A DNA stretch of 64,000 bases from RUG14515 sp045117995 (GTDB lineage: Bacteria; Bacillota_I; Bacilli_A; RFN20; CAG-826), in NCBI GenBank assembly GCA_045117995.1, contig JBGUOH010000005.1:17644-81643 (forward strand), given 5' to 3'. The position numbers and the translations under genes are program-made. The notes beneath the pieces are model-generated. The model did no database searches. It saw nothing but the letters and a program-made list of their open reading frames with translations, and was not told where the DNA came from. The number at the start of each line of letters is the position of its first letter. The stretch's first letter is position 1. Shown here piece by piece: positions 44,331 through 52,907 of this stretch.

Positions 44331-44885
44331 ATGAAATACCAAATTATCGGCAAAAACATCCAGGTTACAGACGGCATTGCTTCGGCGATTGAGAAAAAGT
44401 TGTCTAAAATGGATAAATTTTTTCTTATTAACGATGATGTCGAATGCCGCGCTGTCGTCAGTGTGCATGGCGAAACACAAAGGGTAGAAATTACAATTTT
44501 CTTACCTCAAATGCCTTTACGTGCTGAAGTCGAAGATCAAGATTTATACGCCGCTATCGACTTAGCAATCGACAAACTCGTCGGTCAAATGCGTAAAGTT
44601 AAGACCAGAATGGATCGTTCTCGTGGTCGCGAATCATTTATTGACGCAGTCCAATTCCAAGAATTACTTGAAGAACAAGGCGATGACAAAGAAGAAGATG
44701 TCGTCGTCAGAGCTAAATCATATTACTTAACACCAATGAAAATCGATGAAGCCATTCTTAGAATGGAAGCATTAGGACACGATTTCTTCGTCTATCTTGA
44801 TGAAGAAGATGACCGTATCAGTGTCGTTTATATCCGTCGTGATGGTGGATATGGCGTCATCCAAGCGGAGAATCCTATCGCCTAA
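44331..44885 (+). CDS. hpf: long-form ribosome hibernation promoting factor
   Basis: Dimerises 70S ribosomes into inactive 100S particles in slow growth. The N-terminal beta-alpha-beta domain (about residues 1-105) begins MKYQIIGKNIQVTDGI. The C-terminal dimerisation domain (about 125-184) contains VVRAKSYYLTPMKIDEAILRM and ends FFVYLDEEDDRISVVYIRRDGGYGVI. At 184 residues it is the long HPF of Firmicutes. A strong GGAAGGAGG lies nine bases before the ATG. It is monocistronic with a terminator. Confidence 0.95.
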   Translation: MKYQIIGKNIQVTDGIASAIEKKLSKMDKFFLINDDVECRAVVSVHGETQRVEITIFLPQMPLRAEVEDQDLYAAIDLAIDKLVGQMRKVKTRMDRSRGRESFIDAVQFQELLEEQGDDKEEDVVVRAKSYYLTPMKIDEAILRMEALGHDFFVYLDEEDDRISVVYIRRDGGYGVIQAENPIA

Positions 44886-44905
44886 TCTAACAAAAATGAC
44901 AAAAG

Positions 44906-44928
44906 AAGCGGGTTTACCCGCTTTTTTT
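44906..44928 (+). terminator. terminator of hpf
   Basis: AAGCGGG pairs with CCCGCTT over TTTA, followed by T5. Confidence 0.9.
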
Positions 44929-44991
44929 ATTTTACCCTCGCGCATTAAAAAACATGTGACATTCGTTTTTACGCGTGTATAATATAGGGGC

Positions 44992-45843
44992 ATGGCAAAA
45001 TTACTCGCTATTGATTTAGACGGAACATTATTTTATCCAAAAAATATCAGCCGTTGCATTCCTCGTAAGAATGTAAAGTTTTTACGTAGATGGATTGATG
45101 CGGGTAACAAATTAGTGTTAGTGACTTCTCGTTCCACACAATTCACCGATCGTTTAAAAGGTGAAATAAAAAGACCAGTGGACTTCATCACATGTTGTTC
45201 CTCACAAATCTTCGCGGACGAAAAGCTCATCTACGATAAGGCAATGCCTAATCGCGAAATCAAAGAAATTGTCGAAACAATTGAAAAAGCGTACGAACCA
45301 ATCGCTTTATTAATGACAACTGACAATCATCCATGTATTATTAAAACTAGTCGTAAAGTCTCGTTCATCTTTAGATGGTTCTACAAAATCTGGTGGTGGT
45401 TCCAATTCGCTTATCGTGAACCATTCGTCGCAGATGATGAATTATTCATTAAAGAGTTAGAAACAGCGAGAATCTTTAAGATTATGATCTTCATCGGTCT
45501 TAAGAAGAAGAAAGCGCAAATCGCTAAGGAACTTAATAAGGAATTCCGTCAAAAGTTCCCAGAAATCGAATCTTCTTGGACTGTCCAGGTCAATGAGTTA
45601 ACCCCTGAGGGTTGCAATAAAGGAAATGGTGTTGAAAGATACTGCCAATTAACTGGCATCAAACCAGAAGATGTCTATGTTGTTGGTGATTCCGGTAATG
45701 ATATCACTATGTTTAGTAAGTATTACGAACATAGTTACTGCATGAAGCGTGGCCATCCAAGTGCGAGGAAATACGCTAAGCATATTATTTCCAGGGTCTA
45801 CAAATTAGAAAATCTTATTTTGGAAGGAGAAAATCATGAATAA
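44992..45843 (+). CDS. Cof-type HAD hydrolase
   Basis: HAD phosphatase of the Cof/sugar-phosphate phosphatase group. Motif I is AIDLDGTLF (nucleophile Asp8). Motif II is VTSRS, and motif IV is VVGDSGNDITMF near residue 226. A class IIB cap lies between. Length 283. TATAAT ends eight bases before ATG 44992 with AGGGG between, so the leader is almost absent. Its last codons contain the ribosome site of the next gene (GGAAGGAG) and the two genes overlap by eight bases. The physiological substrate is unknown. Confidence 0.85.
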   Translation: MAKLLAIDLDGTLFYPKNISRCIPRKNVKFLRRWIDAGNKLVLVTSRSTQFTDRLKGEIKRPVDFITCCSSQIFADEKLIYDKAMPNREIKEIVETIEKAYEPIALLMTTDNHPCIIKTSRKVSFIFRWFYKIWWWFQFAYREPFVADDELFIKELETARIFKIMIFIGLKKKKAQIAKELNKEFRQKFPEIESSWTVQVNELTPEGCNKGNGVERYCQLTGIKPEDVYVVGDSGNDITMFSKYYEHSYCMKRGHPSARKYAKHIISRVYKLENLILEGENHE

Positions 45844-46678
45844 CTTTAGTTTATACACCTTTAGACTTTATCACTACTTGCTTACAATCCGTGACACCCT
45901 TGAATACTCCATCAAGAGAGATCATTCAATGGAAGTCTACAACAACCGTAAGAAAATTCTTGAAGACAACTTAAAAGAAGGTACACCTTTCGGTGATTTC
46001 TTAAAGAATAACGGTGAAGCTGGTGATAAAATCAGAGAAAAGATTAACCAATTCTTATCTGAATTATATTCAGATGAAAGCACAATCTTAATGCCTTCTG
46101 GTGACCAAGTCCGTGTTGATACCGCTCAACTCGTCACATTATTCGATATGACAGTGGGTTTAACAGAAACAATGCGTGACATCGTGTTCCAATATGTCAG
46201 CTATGGTATTAAGAACAACGAAATCGATCAATTACTTATCAAGTTAGTGGATCAAGACGAAAGAATGTATCGTGTCGTCTTATCAATGCTCGCTATGAGA
46301 GTCTTTGAAGAATCATTCGCTGAATTCCAAAAGGTCATGAATGAAAGCCAAGGCAAACCAACACCACAAAGCAATTTCATTGTTCAAAATGAACTTGCTA
46401 AACTAACAGGTTTCTTACGCTTCTCACGTCAACACGCACACTGCACTGATAACGAAACACTCGACTTATTAGATGAAACATTACGTGTCTTAGAAATGAC
46501 CGAAGGTAGAAGACAACGTCCTGAAGGCAAAGGTTTCAAAGAAATCTTTGAAGACTTAAACAAGAAACTCAACGAAGCGACTGCTAAGACAGAAGCTGCT
46601 TGGAAAGCAACATATCAAGAAGTCGTTAACGAAGTTACAAAAGCTCAACCACAACCACAAGCGGAAGCCGCTAACTAA
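45836..46678 (+). CDS. helical protein of unknown function (280 residues)
   Basis: Not recognised. It is acidic and mainly alpha-helical, with no membrane segment. There are two blocks, about residues 1-160 and 165-245, and a low-complexity tail rich in Ala, Gln and Pro (KAQPQPQAEAAN). Tyr, Phe and Glu repeat through YHYLLTIRDTLEYS at the N terminus. It overlaps the HAD gene by eight bases and is followed 18 bases later by a two-helix membrane protein with a similar acidic tail, so the three form an operon. The two unknown proteins may interact; that is inference from linkage only. Confidence 0.65.
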   Translation: MNNFSLYTFRLYHYLLTIRDTLEYSIKRDHSMEVYNNRKKILEDNLKEGTPFGDFLKNNGEAGDKIREKINQFLSELYSDESTILMPSGDQVRVDTAQLVTLFDMTVGLTETMRDIVFQYVSYGIKNNEIDQLLIKLVDQDERMYRVVLSMLAMRVFEESFAEFQKVMNESQGKPTPQSNFIVQNELAKLTGFLRFSRQHAHCTDNETLDLLDETLRVLEMTEGRRQRPEGKGFKEIFEDLNKKLNEATAKTEAAWKATYQEVVNEVTKAQPQPQAEAAN

Positions 46679-46696
46679 TAAAGGAGAATTAAATTT

Positions 46697-47074
46697 ATGG
46701 CTAAAAAGAATAAATTACCAGTATCAATTGTCGAACTCGTCTGGTATCCCATCTGTGCATTGGTTATCTTATGGGGTTTAACATATGTTGTTCTCGGTTT
46801 AGTCACTAAATACAACAACATTACTGCTTTAACAGAATTCGATGCTAACTTCAAAAAGTTATTTGGTTTAAACCTCTATTTCTGGGGCTTAATCATTGTC
46901 GCTATCGGTGCTGTTGCAGCCGTCGTCGTCATGCTCTTCTTTGCTAAGAGATTTGACCGCGCTAGTGAAAGAGAACAACGTAGAAGTGCCCGTCTTAATG
47001 CTTTAAAGAAAGAAGAAGAAAAAGTTGTTGCCGAACAACAACCAGAAGTCGTTGAAGCAAAACCAGCGGAATAG
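46697..47074 (+). CDS. two-helix membrane protein with charged tail
   Basis: Not recognised. It has 125 residues and two transmembrane helices (about 10-35 and 55-78). The cytoplasmic tail is first basic (RASEREQRRSARLNALKK) and then acidic (EEEKVVAEQQPEVVEAKPAE). AAAGGAG lies 11 bases before ATG 46697. It is the third gene of the HAD operon and ends in a terminator. The tail resembles that of the preceding protein in composition. Confidence 0.65.
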   Translation: MAKKNKLPVSIVELVWYPICALVILWGLTYVVLGLVTKYNNITALTEFDANFKKLFGLNLYFWGLIIVAIGAVAAVVVMLFFAKRFDRASEREQRRSARLNALKKEEEKVVAEQQPEVVEAKPAE

Positions 47075-47099
47075 ACCTTCCAAAACAATTCGAAATATT

Positions 47100-47122
47100 A
47101 GGGCTTTAAAAAGCCCTTTTAT
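47100..47122 (+). terminator. terminator of the HAD operon
   Basis: AGGGCTT pairs with AAGCCCT over TAAA, followed by T-rich sequence. Confidence 0.85.
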
Positions 47123-47157
47123 TTTGTTTCTTTTTAAAAGTGCTACAATATAAAGGT

Positions 47158-47784
47158 ATGAAATATCTAGTTATTATTTCCACGTTGTTTGTCATTGGAT
47201 CATTAATGGGCTGGGTTATTGAACTATTCTTTAGACGTTTTGTGTCACAAAAGAAATGGATGAACCCAGGCTTTCTAACCGGTCCATATTTACCAATATA
47301 TGGCTTTGGTGTAGCGGTCCTTTATGGCGTTAGTAATGTCCCATTAGGAATCACCAATCAAGTTATCGACATCATAGTGAGAGTCATCATTATTGGTGTG
47401 GGCATGACACTCATTGAATTTATCGCGGGTTTAATATTCATTAAAGGCTGCAAGATTAAACTTTGGGACTACTCAAACCGTAAAGGCAATATCATGGGTA
47501 TTATTTGCCCATCATTCTCCTTAATCTGGTTAGTCGTGGGTTCTTTATATTATTTCTTATTAAATCCAATTTTAGTTGATGGTATTTCTTGGATTAGTGA
47601 AAACCTTATCTATACTTATTTCGTCGGCGCGGTCGTCGGTGCAATGATTGTGGACTTCGCTTACTCCATCCATTTAGCCACGAAACTTAAAGAATATAAG
47701 GAATTAAGTAATCTTAGATTCGAAGAATTTAAGAAAGAACTTAAACGCCGTATCAATAATCTCCGCAATAAGGAAAGCAAATAA
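47158..47784 (+). CDS. CmpB-type (PF06541-like) membrane protein
   Basis: Integral membrane protein of about 208 residues with five or six helices. The N-terminal GSLMGWVIELFFRR and the following KKWMNPGFLTGPYLPIYGFG match the family called putative ABC-transporter type IV / CmpB. The C-terminal 35 residues form a basic coiled helix. No ATPase gene is adjacent, so a transport role is not established. ATG 47158 is chosen over the upstream GTG at 47140, which lies in the promoter. TACAAT, with an extended TGC, ends eight bases before the ATG. Confidence 0.75.
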   Translation: MKYLVIISTLFVIGSLMGWVIELFFRRFVSQKKWMNPGFLTGPYLPIYGFGVAVLYGVSNVPLGITNQVIDIIVRVIIIGVGMTLIEFIAGLIFIKGCKIKLWDYSNRKGNIMGIICPSFSLIWLVVGSLYYFLLNPILVDGISWISENLIYTYFVGAVVGAMIVDFAYSIHLATKLKEYKELSNLRFEEFKKELKRRINNLRNKESK

Positions 47785-47791
47785 AGAAAAA

Positions 47792-47817
47792 ATCCCAATA
47801 GCTTGGGATATTTTTTT
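47792..47817 (+). terminator. terminator of the CmpB-type gene
   Basis: ATCCCAA pairs with TTGGGAT over TAGC, followed by A and T7. It faces the 3' end of tRNA-Ser (GGA) on the other strand. Confidence 0.9.
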
Positions 47818-47821
47818 GTTT

Positions 47822-47912
47822 TGGCGGAGGAAGAGGGATTTGAACCCTCGCACACTGTTACATGTCTACGAGCTTTCCAAGCCCGCCCCTTCAGCCTCTT
47901 GGGTATTCCTCC
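47822..47912 (-). tRNA. tRNA-Ser (GGA)
   Basis: 91 bases with encoded CCA and a long variable arm. The acceptor GGAGGAA pairs with TTCCTCC. The anticodon stem CGGGC/GCTCG encloses TTGGAAA, giving GGA. A TATAAT on the minus strand (47946-47951) is its likely -10. Confidence 0.94.
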
Positions 47913-48010
47913 GTAAGCCGAACAATATTTGGACGTGCGAATAGTATTATAACAAAAATTTTTAATTATGCACTCTTTATTTAATAAATATTTATTTATA
48001 GAATAATGAT

Positions 48011-48997
48011 ATGCGTAAATATATCATTAAAAAGAGCGAAGAAGGACAAACTTTAGAGAAGTATATTCAGAAGCTTCTTAAGTCCGCTCCTAATTCCTTT
48101 ATATATAAATTATTTAGAAAAAAAGACGTTAAAGTTAACGGTCATCATGAAGACCGCAAATTTGTGGTGTCTGAAAATGATGAAATTGCTATCTATATCA
48201 AAGAAGAACAATTTGAAGAATTCTTGAAAGAAAAAGGCTATGAAGCTAACAATCAAATCCAAGATTGGATTGTCTATGAAGATGAAAATGTCTTATTCAT
48301 CAATAAACCACGTGGACTTCTAGTCCAAAAAAGCGCTCCTCAAGACGAATCATTAGACCAAATGGTCGTGGAGTATTTAATTTATAAAGGTGAGTATAAT
48401 CCTAATAAAGAACTAGCGTTTAAACCTGGACCAGCCCATCGTCTAGATAGAAATACATCTGGTATCGTCGTCTTTGGTAAAAACCATCAATCTTTAGAGT
48501 TATTGTTTGAACTCTTTAAGAATCACGATTTGATTAATAAACACTATCTCGCCTTAGTAGTGGGTCAAATGGAAAAAGATAAAGACACTATTAATGCGCC
48601 TTTAAGAAAAGATGAAAAAACAAATACAGTGACTGTTGCCTCTCTGGAAAAAGGTGGTAAAACTGCTAAAACAGTTTATAAGGTCATGAAAAAGTATGAG
48701 GACTATAGTTTATTAGATGTCACGCTTTTGACTGGTAGAACGCACCAAATTCGTGTTCATCTTGCCTATATTAATCATCCAATCATTGGCGACGAGAAAT
48801 ATGGTGATTTCCAAGCCAATAGAATATTTAAAAATAAATATGGTTTTAATAAACAATTCTTACACGCTTATAAGATTGGCTTTGGTGATTTACCAAAACC
48901 ACTCACTAATTTAAGTAGAAAAGAATTCGTCGCTGAACCTAGAGAAGAAATTGCAAATATCCTAACTATGTTAGACAATAATAAAGAAGGGGAGTAA
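48011..48997 (+). CDS. RluC/RluD-type 23S rRNA pseudouridine synthase
   Basis: Converts uridines of large-subunit rRNA to pseudouridine. An S4-like RNA-binding domain (about residues 12-75) is followed by the catalytic domain. Its motif HRLDRNTSGIVVFGK carries the catalytic Asp near residue 146. GRTHQIRVHLAYINHPIIGD is near 243-262. At 328 residues it matches RluC/RluD; the target bases cannot be told from sequence. TAGAAT ends six bases before ATG 48011 with no ribosome site (leaderless). The phosphohexomutase gene starts six bases after its stop. Confidence 0.9.
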   Translation: MRKYIIKKSEEGQTLEKYIQKLLKSAPNSFIYKLFRKKDVKVNGHHEDRKFVVSENDEIAIYIKEEQFEEFLKEKGYEANNQIQDWIVYEDENVLFINKPRGLLVQKSAPQDESLDQMVVEYLIYKGEYNPNKELAFKPGPAHRLDRNTSGIVVFGKNHQSLELLFELFKNHDLINKHYLALVVGQMEKDKDTINAPLRKDEKTNTVTVASLEKGGKTAKTVYKVMKKYEDYSLLDVTLLTGRTHQIRVHLAYINHPIIGDEKYGDFQANRIFKNKYGFNKQFLHAYKIGFGDLPKPLTNLSRKEFVAEPREEIANILTMLDNNKEGE

Positions 48998-49003
48998 ATA
49001 GCT

Positions 49004-50704
49004 ATGAGTACAAAAGAGAATTATTTACGTTGGCTTAATTCCAATAAAGTTAGTGAAAAAGATAAAGAAATCTTGAGAAACATGAATCAAGAACAAATTG
49101 ATGATGCTTTCTTTAAAGATGTGGAATTCGGTACCGCTGGTATGAGAGGTGTTCTTGGACCAGGAACCAATAGAATGAATAACTTCACAGTCAAAAAAGC
49201 CACTGTGGCGTTTGCTAAATACTTATTAGAACTTTTCCCAAATGCGAAGAGTGATGGTGTGGTAATTTCCCACGATAACAGACACATGTCGCGTGAATTC
49301 ACACTTTTAAGCGCTGAAACATTAAATGATTTTGGTATTAAAACATATATCTTTGATTCTTTAAGACCAACACCTGAATTATCATTCGCAGTGCGTTATC
49401 TTAAAGCTTGTGCGGGCATCATGATTACTGCTTCCCATAACCCAAAACAATATAACGGTTATAAGGTTTACGATGAAACAGGTTGTCAATTAGTTCCAGA
49501 TAAGATTAAACGCTTACTAGAAATCATTGATGAACTTCCAAACGAATTAGATGTCGAATATGAAAAAGCCGCGAAACGTGGTGAGAATATTCTTTTAGAT
49601 AACAAAGTTGATGATGAATATGTCCGTCTAGTGGAATCTATCTCTATTAATAGAGATTTAGATAAATCTAACTTCAAAGTAGTCTTTACTCCTAACCATG
49701 GTACTTCATACGTTAATTCCATGCGTATTTTTAAGGATTTAGGCTATCGCATCTTCCCAGTGATGAGCCAAGTTGATCCAGATCCAGATTTCTCTGGCAC
49801 CTTATCTCCTAACCCAGAAGATCCAAGAGCGTATATTGAACCAATCAAACTCGCTAAAGAGATTGATGCAGATTTAATTGTCATGACTGACCCAGATGGT
49901 GACCGTGTGGGCTTAGGCTATAAAGCTAAAGATGGTAGTTATCAAACATTAACTGGCAACCAATCCGCGGCGTTATTAATGGATTACATCTTTGCGCAAA
50001 AGAAAGAAAAAGGCACCCTTTCAGACAATGGTGTCATGTACTATACAATCGTGACCTCTTCCTTAGGAAGAGATGTCGCTGAACATTATGGTGTTAAGGT
50101 CGAAGAATTCTTAACCGGCTTCAAGTTCATTGGAAATCGTATTGATTACTATGAAAAACTTGGTCATGGTCCAAAGTTTGAATTTGGTTATGAAGAAAGC
50201 TATGGTTGTTTGATCGCTCCATTTGCGAGAGATAAAGATGGCTGTCAAGCTATCTTAATGTACTGTGAAATGGCTTTATACTATTTCTTAAAAGGCATGA
50301 GATTAGATGAAGCTTGGGATGATTTAAGCAAAAGATTTGGCTATCATCAAGACCTTACATATTCCATGGAATTCTTCGGTAGTGAAGGCCAAGCCAAAAT
50401 GGATAACTTAATGAACACTCTTCATAACGATCCATTCATCGAAATTAACGGCTTAAAAGTGGTGCAAGTTGATGACATCGAAAAGAGCGTGAGACTTACA
50501 AAACAAAGCACGTCTCCAATCAATTTGCCAAAATCTAATGTTGTGAAGCTCTATTTGGAAGATGGTAGTATCGTCACAGTTAGACCTTCTGGAACTGAAC
50601 CAAAAGTTAAGTTCTACATCGGCACCAAACTCAAAGAAAAACCAGTGGACAATTCTTTCCCAGAAGCCCTCTATAAAGGCATTAAAGAAGTACTTAAATT
50701 GTAA
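49004..50704 (+). CDS. phosphoglucomutase/phosphomannomutase family enzyme
   Basis: Alpha-D-phosphohexomutase moving phosphate between C1 and C6 of glucose or mannose. The N-terminal GTAGMRGVLGPGTNRMN, the phosphoserine loop TASHNPKQYNGYKVYDETG (Ser near residue 147), the metal loop DPDGDRVG (near 300), the sugar loop GYEESYG and the phosphate loop RPSGTEPKVKFY are all intact. At 566 residues it is the PgcA-like Firmicutes type. It follows the pseudouridine synthase gene closely, with GAAGGGGAG as ribosome site. It would supply glucose-1-phosphate for surface glycans. Confidence 0.93.
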   Translation: MSTKENYLRWLNSNKVSEKDKEILRNMNQEQIDDAFFKDVEFGTAGMRGVLGPGTNRMNNFTVKKATVAFAKYLLELFPNAKSDGVVISHDNRHMSREFTLLSAETLNDFGIKTYIFDSLRPTPELSFAVRYLKACAGIMITASHNPKQYNGYKVYDETGCQLVPDKIKRLLEIIDELPNELDVEYEKAAKRGENILLDNKVDDEYVRLVESISINRDLDKSNFKVVFTPNHGTSYVNSMRIFKDLGYRIFPVMSQVDPDPDFSGTLSPNPEDPRAYIEPIKLAKEIDADLIVMTDPDGDRVGLGYKAKDGSYQTLTGNQSAALLMDYIFAQKKEKGTLSDNGVMYYTIVTSSLGRDVAEHYGVKVEEFLTGFKFIGNRIDYYEKLGHGPKFEFGYEESYGCLIAPFARDKDGCQAILMYCEMALYYFLKGMRLDEAWDDLSKRFGYHQDLTYSMEFFGSEGQAKMDNLMNTLHNDPFIEINGLKVVQVDDIEKSVRLTKQSTSPINLPKSNVVKLYLEDGSIVTVRPSGTEPKVKFYIGTKLKEKPVDNSFPEALYKGIKEVLKL

Positions 50705-50707
50705 AAC

Positions 50708-50736
50708 AAAAGCAAGGCATCAAACCTTGCTTTTTT
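50708..50736. terminator. bidirectional terminator between phosphohexomutase and trpS
   Basis: AAAGCAAGG pairs with CCTTGCTTT over CATCAAA, with T-rich sequence after and A-rich before. Confidence 0.85.
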
Positions 50737-50751
50737 ATTACTTTGTAATAA

Positions 50752-51735
50752 CTATTGTAATAAGCCCACAGCTTTTTGCACTCTTTTGAGTGTTTGGTTA
50801 GCAATCTTGCTAGCTTTTTCAGCGCCTTCTTTAAGAGCTTCAACGTAACTCTTATTAGCAATGATTTCTTTATATCTAGCTTGGAATGGTTCGAGTTCTT
50901 CAATAACTGCATCCGCGACCGCTTTCTTGAAATCACCATATCGATAGCCTTCAAATCTCTTTTCGGCTTCTTCAATAGTGATGTCTTTCATACAGCAATA
51001 GATTTGGATTAAGTTAGAGATACCTGGCTTATTTTCTTCATCATATTTAACTTCACAGCCCATATCAGTAACTGCAGACATAATTTTTTTACGGATAACC
51101 GCTGGTTCATCTTTTAAGAAGATGTCACCTTTTGGATCAGATTTAGACATTTTCACTGTTGGATCACTTAAAGACATGATTCTTTTACCAACTTTACGGA
51201 GTTCCGCTTTTGGCATGGTTAAGATTTCACCATATCTGTTATTAATGCGGTTAACTAAGTCACGTGTGAGCTCAATGTGTTGAACTTGGTCTTCACCAAC
51301 AGGGATGATGTTAGCGTCGTATAAGACAATATCACACGCCATTAAGACTGGATAAGCAAACAGACCTAAACCGATAGCGTTTTCTTTTAATTTGGCGGAT
51401 TTATCTTTGAACTGAGTCATACGGGATAATTCACCCATGTATAAGTAGTTCTGCATAATAGCGTTTAATTCTGCGTGAGCGGAGACGCTACTTTGAAGGA
51501 ACAAGGCGTTCTTTTTCGGATCAAGACCAGCGGCTAAATAGAAAGCTGCTAAGTCGATTGAATTTTGTCTTAAAACTTCTGGATCAATTGGAAGAGTTAA
51601 AGCATGTAAGTCCGCGATGAAAATAAAACATTCGCCACGGTCGTTCATGTTTTTTAAATTCTTTAAAACGGCAATGTAATTGCCTAATGTTAATTGTCCA
51701 GTTGGTTTGATACCTGTTAAAATACGTTCTGCCAT
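50752..51735 (-). CDS. trpS: tryptophanyl-tRNA synthetase
   Basis: Charges tRNA-Trp. Class I Rossmann enzyme: GIKPTGQLTLGNYIAVLKN holds the HIGH-equivalent (TLGN), and KMSKSDPKGDI holds the KMSKS loop near residue 194. PVGEDQVQHIELTRD is also typical. At 327 residues it is the normal bacterial length. The ribosome site is only GGCGG, 11 bases before the ATG. No T-box leader is present; instead a palindrome overlaps the promoter. It is a single-gene unit. Confidence 0.96.
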   Translation of the reverse strand: MAERILTGIKPTGQLTLGNYIAVLKNLKNMNDRGECFIFIADLHALTLPIDPEVLRQNSIDLAAFYLAAGLDPKKNALFLQSSVSAHAELNAIMQNYLYMGELSRMTQFKDKSAKLKENAIGLGLFAYPVLMACDIVLYDANIIPVGEDQVQHIELTRDLVNRINNRYGEILTMPKAELRKVGKRIMSLSDPTVKMSKSDPKGDIFLKDEPAVIRKKIMSAVTDMGCEVKYDEENKPGISNLIQIYCCMKDITIEEAEKRFEGYRYGDFKKAVADAVIEELEPFQARYKEIIANKSYVEALKEGAEKASKIANQTLKRVQKAVGLLQ

Positions 51736-51751
51736 AAAATATTTTACCGCC

Positions 51752-51789
51752 TTGATATTTAGTTTAGTCTTTTACGAGACTAATATCAA
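51752..51789 (-). promoter_or_regulatory. trpS promoter overlapped by a palindrome (candidate operator)
   Basis: On the minus strand TTGATA (51784-51789), a 17-base spacer and TAAACT (51761-51766) form a promoter. Perfect 8-base arms TTGATATT and AATATCAA (51782-51789 and 51752-51759) bracket it, with inner AGTCT/AGACT arms. Because transcription would start downstream, the dyad is more likely a DNA-binding site than an mRNA hairpin. Confidence 0.45.
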
Positions 51790-51826
51790 TTGCGAGATGT
51801 AACAATAATAGCTATACTACTAATAT

Positions 51827-52270
51827 ATGATAAAAATTTACACCTCACCTTCTTGTAGTTCATGCCGCAAAGTCAAAAAATGGTTCTTAGATCAGAATAT
51901 TCCATTCATTGAAAAGAACATCTTTGTTGCGACATTAAACGAGAAAGAGTTAACCGATATATTAATGAAGAGTGAAAATGGTACTGAAGATATCATTTCC
52001 ACGAAGAGCAAGATTATCAAAGAAAACAACCTTGATATCGACTCCATGACAGTCAAACAATTAGTGGCTTTTATTAGGGATAATCCATCCATTTTAAAAC
52101 GCCCAATCATTGTTGATGACCATCGTATTCAAGTGGGTTATAACCCTGATGATATTAGAAGCTTCATTCCACACGCTCGTCGTTTAGCGGAATGGGCGTG
52201 TAAAAACGATAACTGTCCTCAATACGAACACTGTGGTCACTCAGACGTTAAAGAAAACGCTGGTAACTAG
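51827..52270 (+). CDS. Spx/ArsC-family regulator with a Cys-rich tail
   Basis: Thioredoxin-fold protein of the Spx group, which binds RNA polymerase alpha and switches transcription under disulfide stress. The redox switch Cys10-Ser-Ser-Cys13 is intact, and RPIIVDDHRIQVGYNPDDIRSF (about residues 92-113) is the Spx-type signature. It has 147 residues against about 131 for Bacillus Spx. The extra C terminus has Cys125, Cys130 and Cys136 with His135 and His138, a possible metal site. TATACT ends eight bases before ATG 51827. It converges with the CYTH gene, their stops overlapping. Confidence 0.85.
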   Translation: MIKIYTSPSCSSCRKVKKWFLDQNIPFIEKNIFVATLNEKELTDILMKSENGTEDIISTKSKIIKENNLDIDSMTVKQLVAFIRDNPSILKRPIIVDDHRIQVGYNPDDIRSFIPHARRLAEWACKNDNCPQYEHCGHSDVKENAGN

Positions 52271-52869
52271 TTGTTCTTTAAAGCAGCGTCAATCGCACGT
52301 CGGGCTTTTCCGACGTATTTTTCTTTAGAAACAGGAATATTGAACTTCTCGATATATCCCTTTAATGTTTCTTTCGCGTGCTTGATACCAAGTTTAGATT
52401 CAATCTCTAAATTGTAATCAAGGTTTTCACCATATGTATTCTTATCAATAACTAATAGATAGTCGTCAAATTCAATTTCTAAACGCCTATTGTATAAAGC
52501 GGTAATCTTATGATATTTGTCTAATGAGTAGGGTAGAAGCATTAATCTATTTCTCACTTGGCCATAAGGGAAGATCCCTTCATTGACTAAAAGCTCAGAT
52601 TCTTTTGGAGTTAAGCCATCATTGATTTCTTCATCTCCATCTTCACCCTTAATCTTTAAAGTGAGTTCACTTCTCACATCATTAATGACTCTTACTCTTA
52701 AGGTCATGTGTTGGCTTCTTAAATAGAGATCATCTGTATCGAAATAATAGTTCGCGTTTTGTAAGAAATGTTTGTTTGGATAAAGATTCATGTAATAAGT
52801 CACGATGAAAAAATATCTCTCCTCATCTAACATTATTCTTGTTTCATATTCTTTATTTGTTTTAGCCAT
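52267..52869 (-). CDS. CYTH-domain protein (YjbK-like)
   Basis: Triphosphate tunnel family protein of 200 residues. The N-terminal signature reads EYETRIM where ExExK is usual (Lys replaced by Arg). Basic and acidic strand residues alternate, as in MTLRVRVIND, LTLKIKG, RRLEIEFDDY and NLEIESKLG. Substrates in the family include thiamine triphosphate and inorganic polyphosphates; the Bacillus homologue is uncharacterised. Its stop overlaps that of spx (CTAG), with no terminator between. The start shares a 38-base divergent region with the EIIB-like gene. Confidence 0.8.
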   Translation of the reverse strand: MAKTNKEYETRIMLDEERYFFIVTYYMNLYPNKHFLQNANYYFDTDDLYLRSQHMTLRVRVINDVRSELTLKIKGEDGDEEINDGLTPKESELLVNEGIFPYGQVRNRLMLLPYSLDKYHKITALYNRRLEIEFDDYLLVIDKNTYGENLDYNLEIESKLGIKHAKETLKGYIEKFNIPVSKEKYVGKARRAIDAALKNN

Positions 52870-52907
52870 AGATTTTTTCTAACAACTGAATTATTATAAC
52901 ATATGTT

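Noticed and set aside
51736..51826. T-box leader for trpS
   Set aside because: Too short and lacking the T-box bulge and specifier hairpin. The palindrome overlaps the promoter instead of following it.
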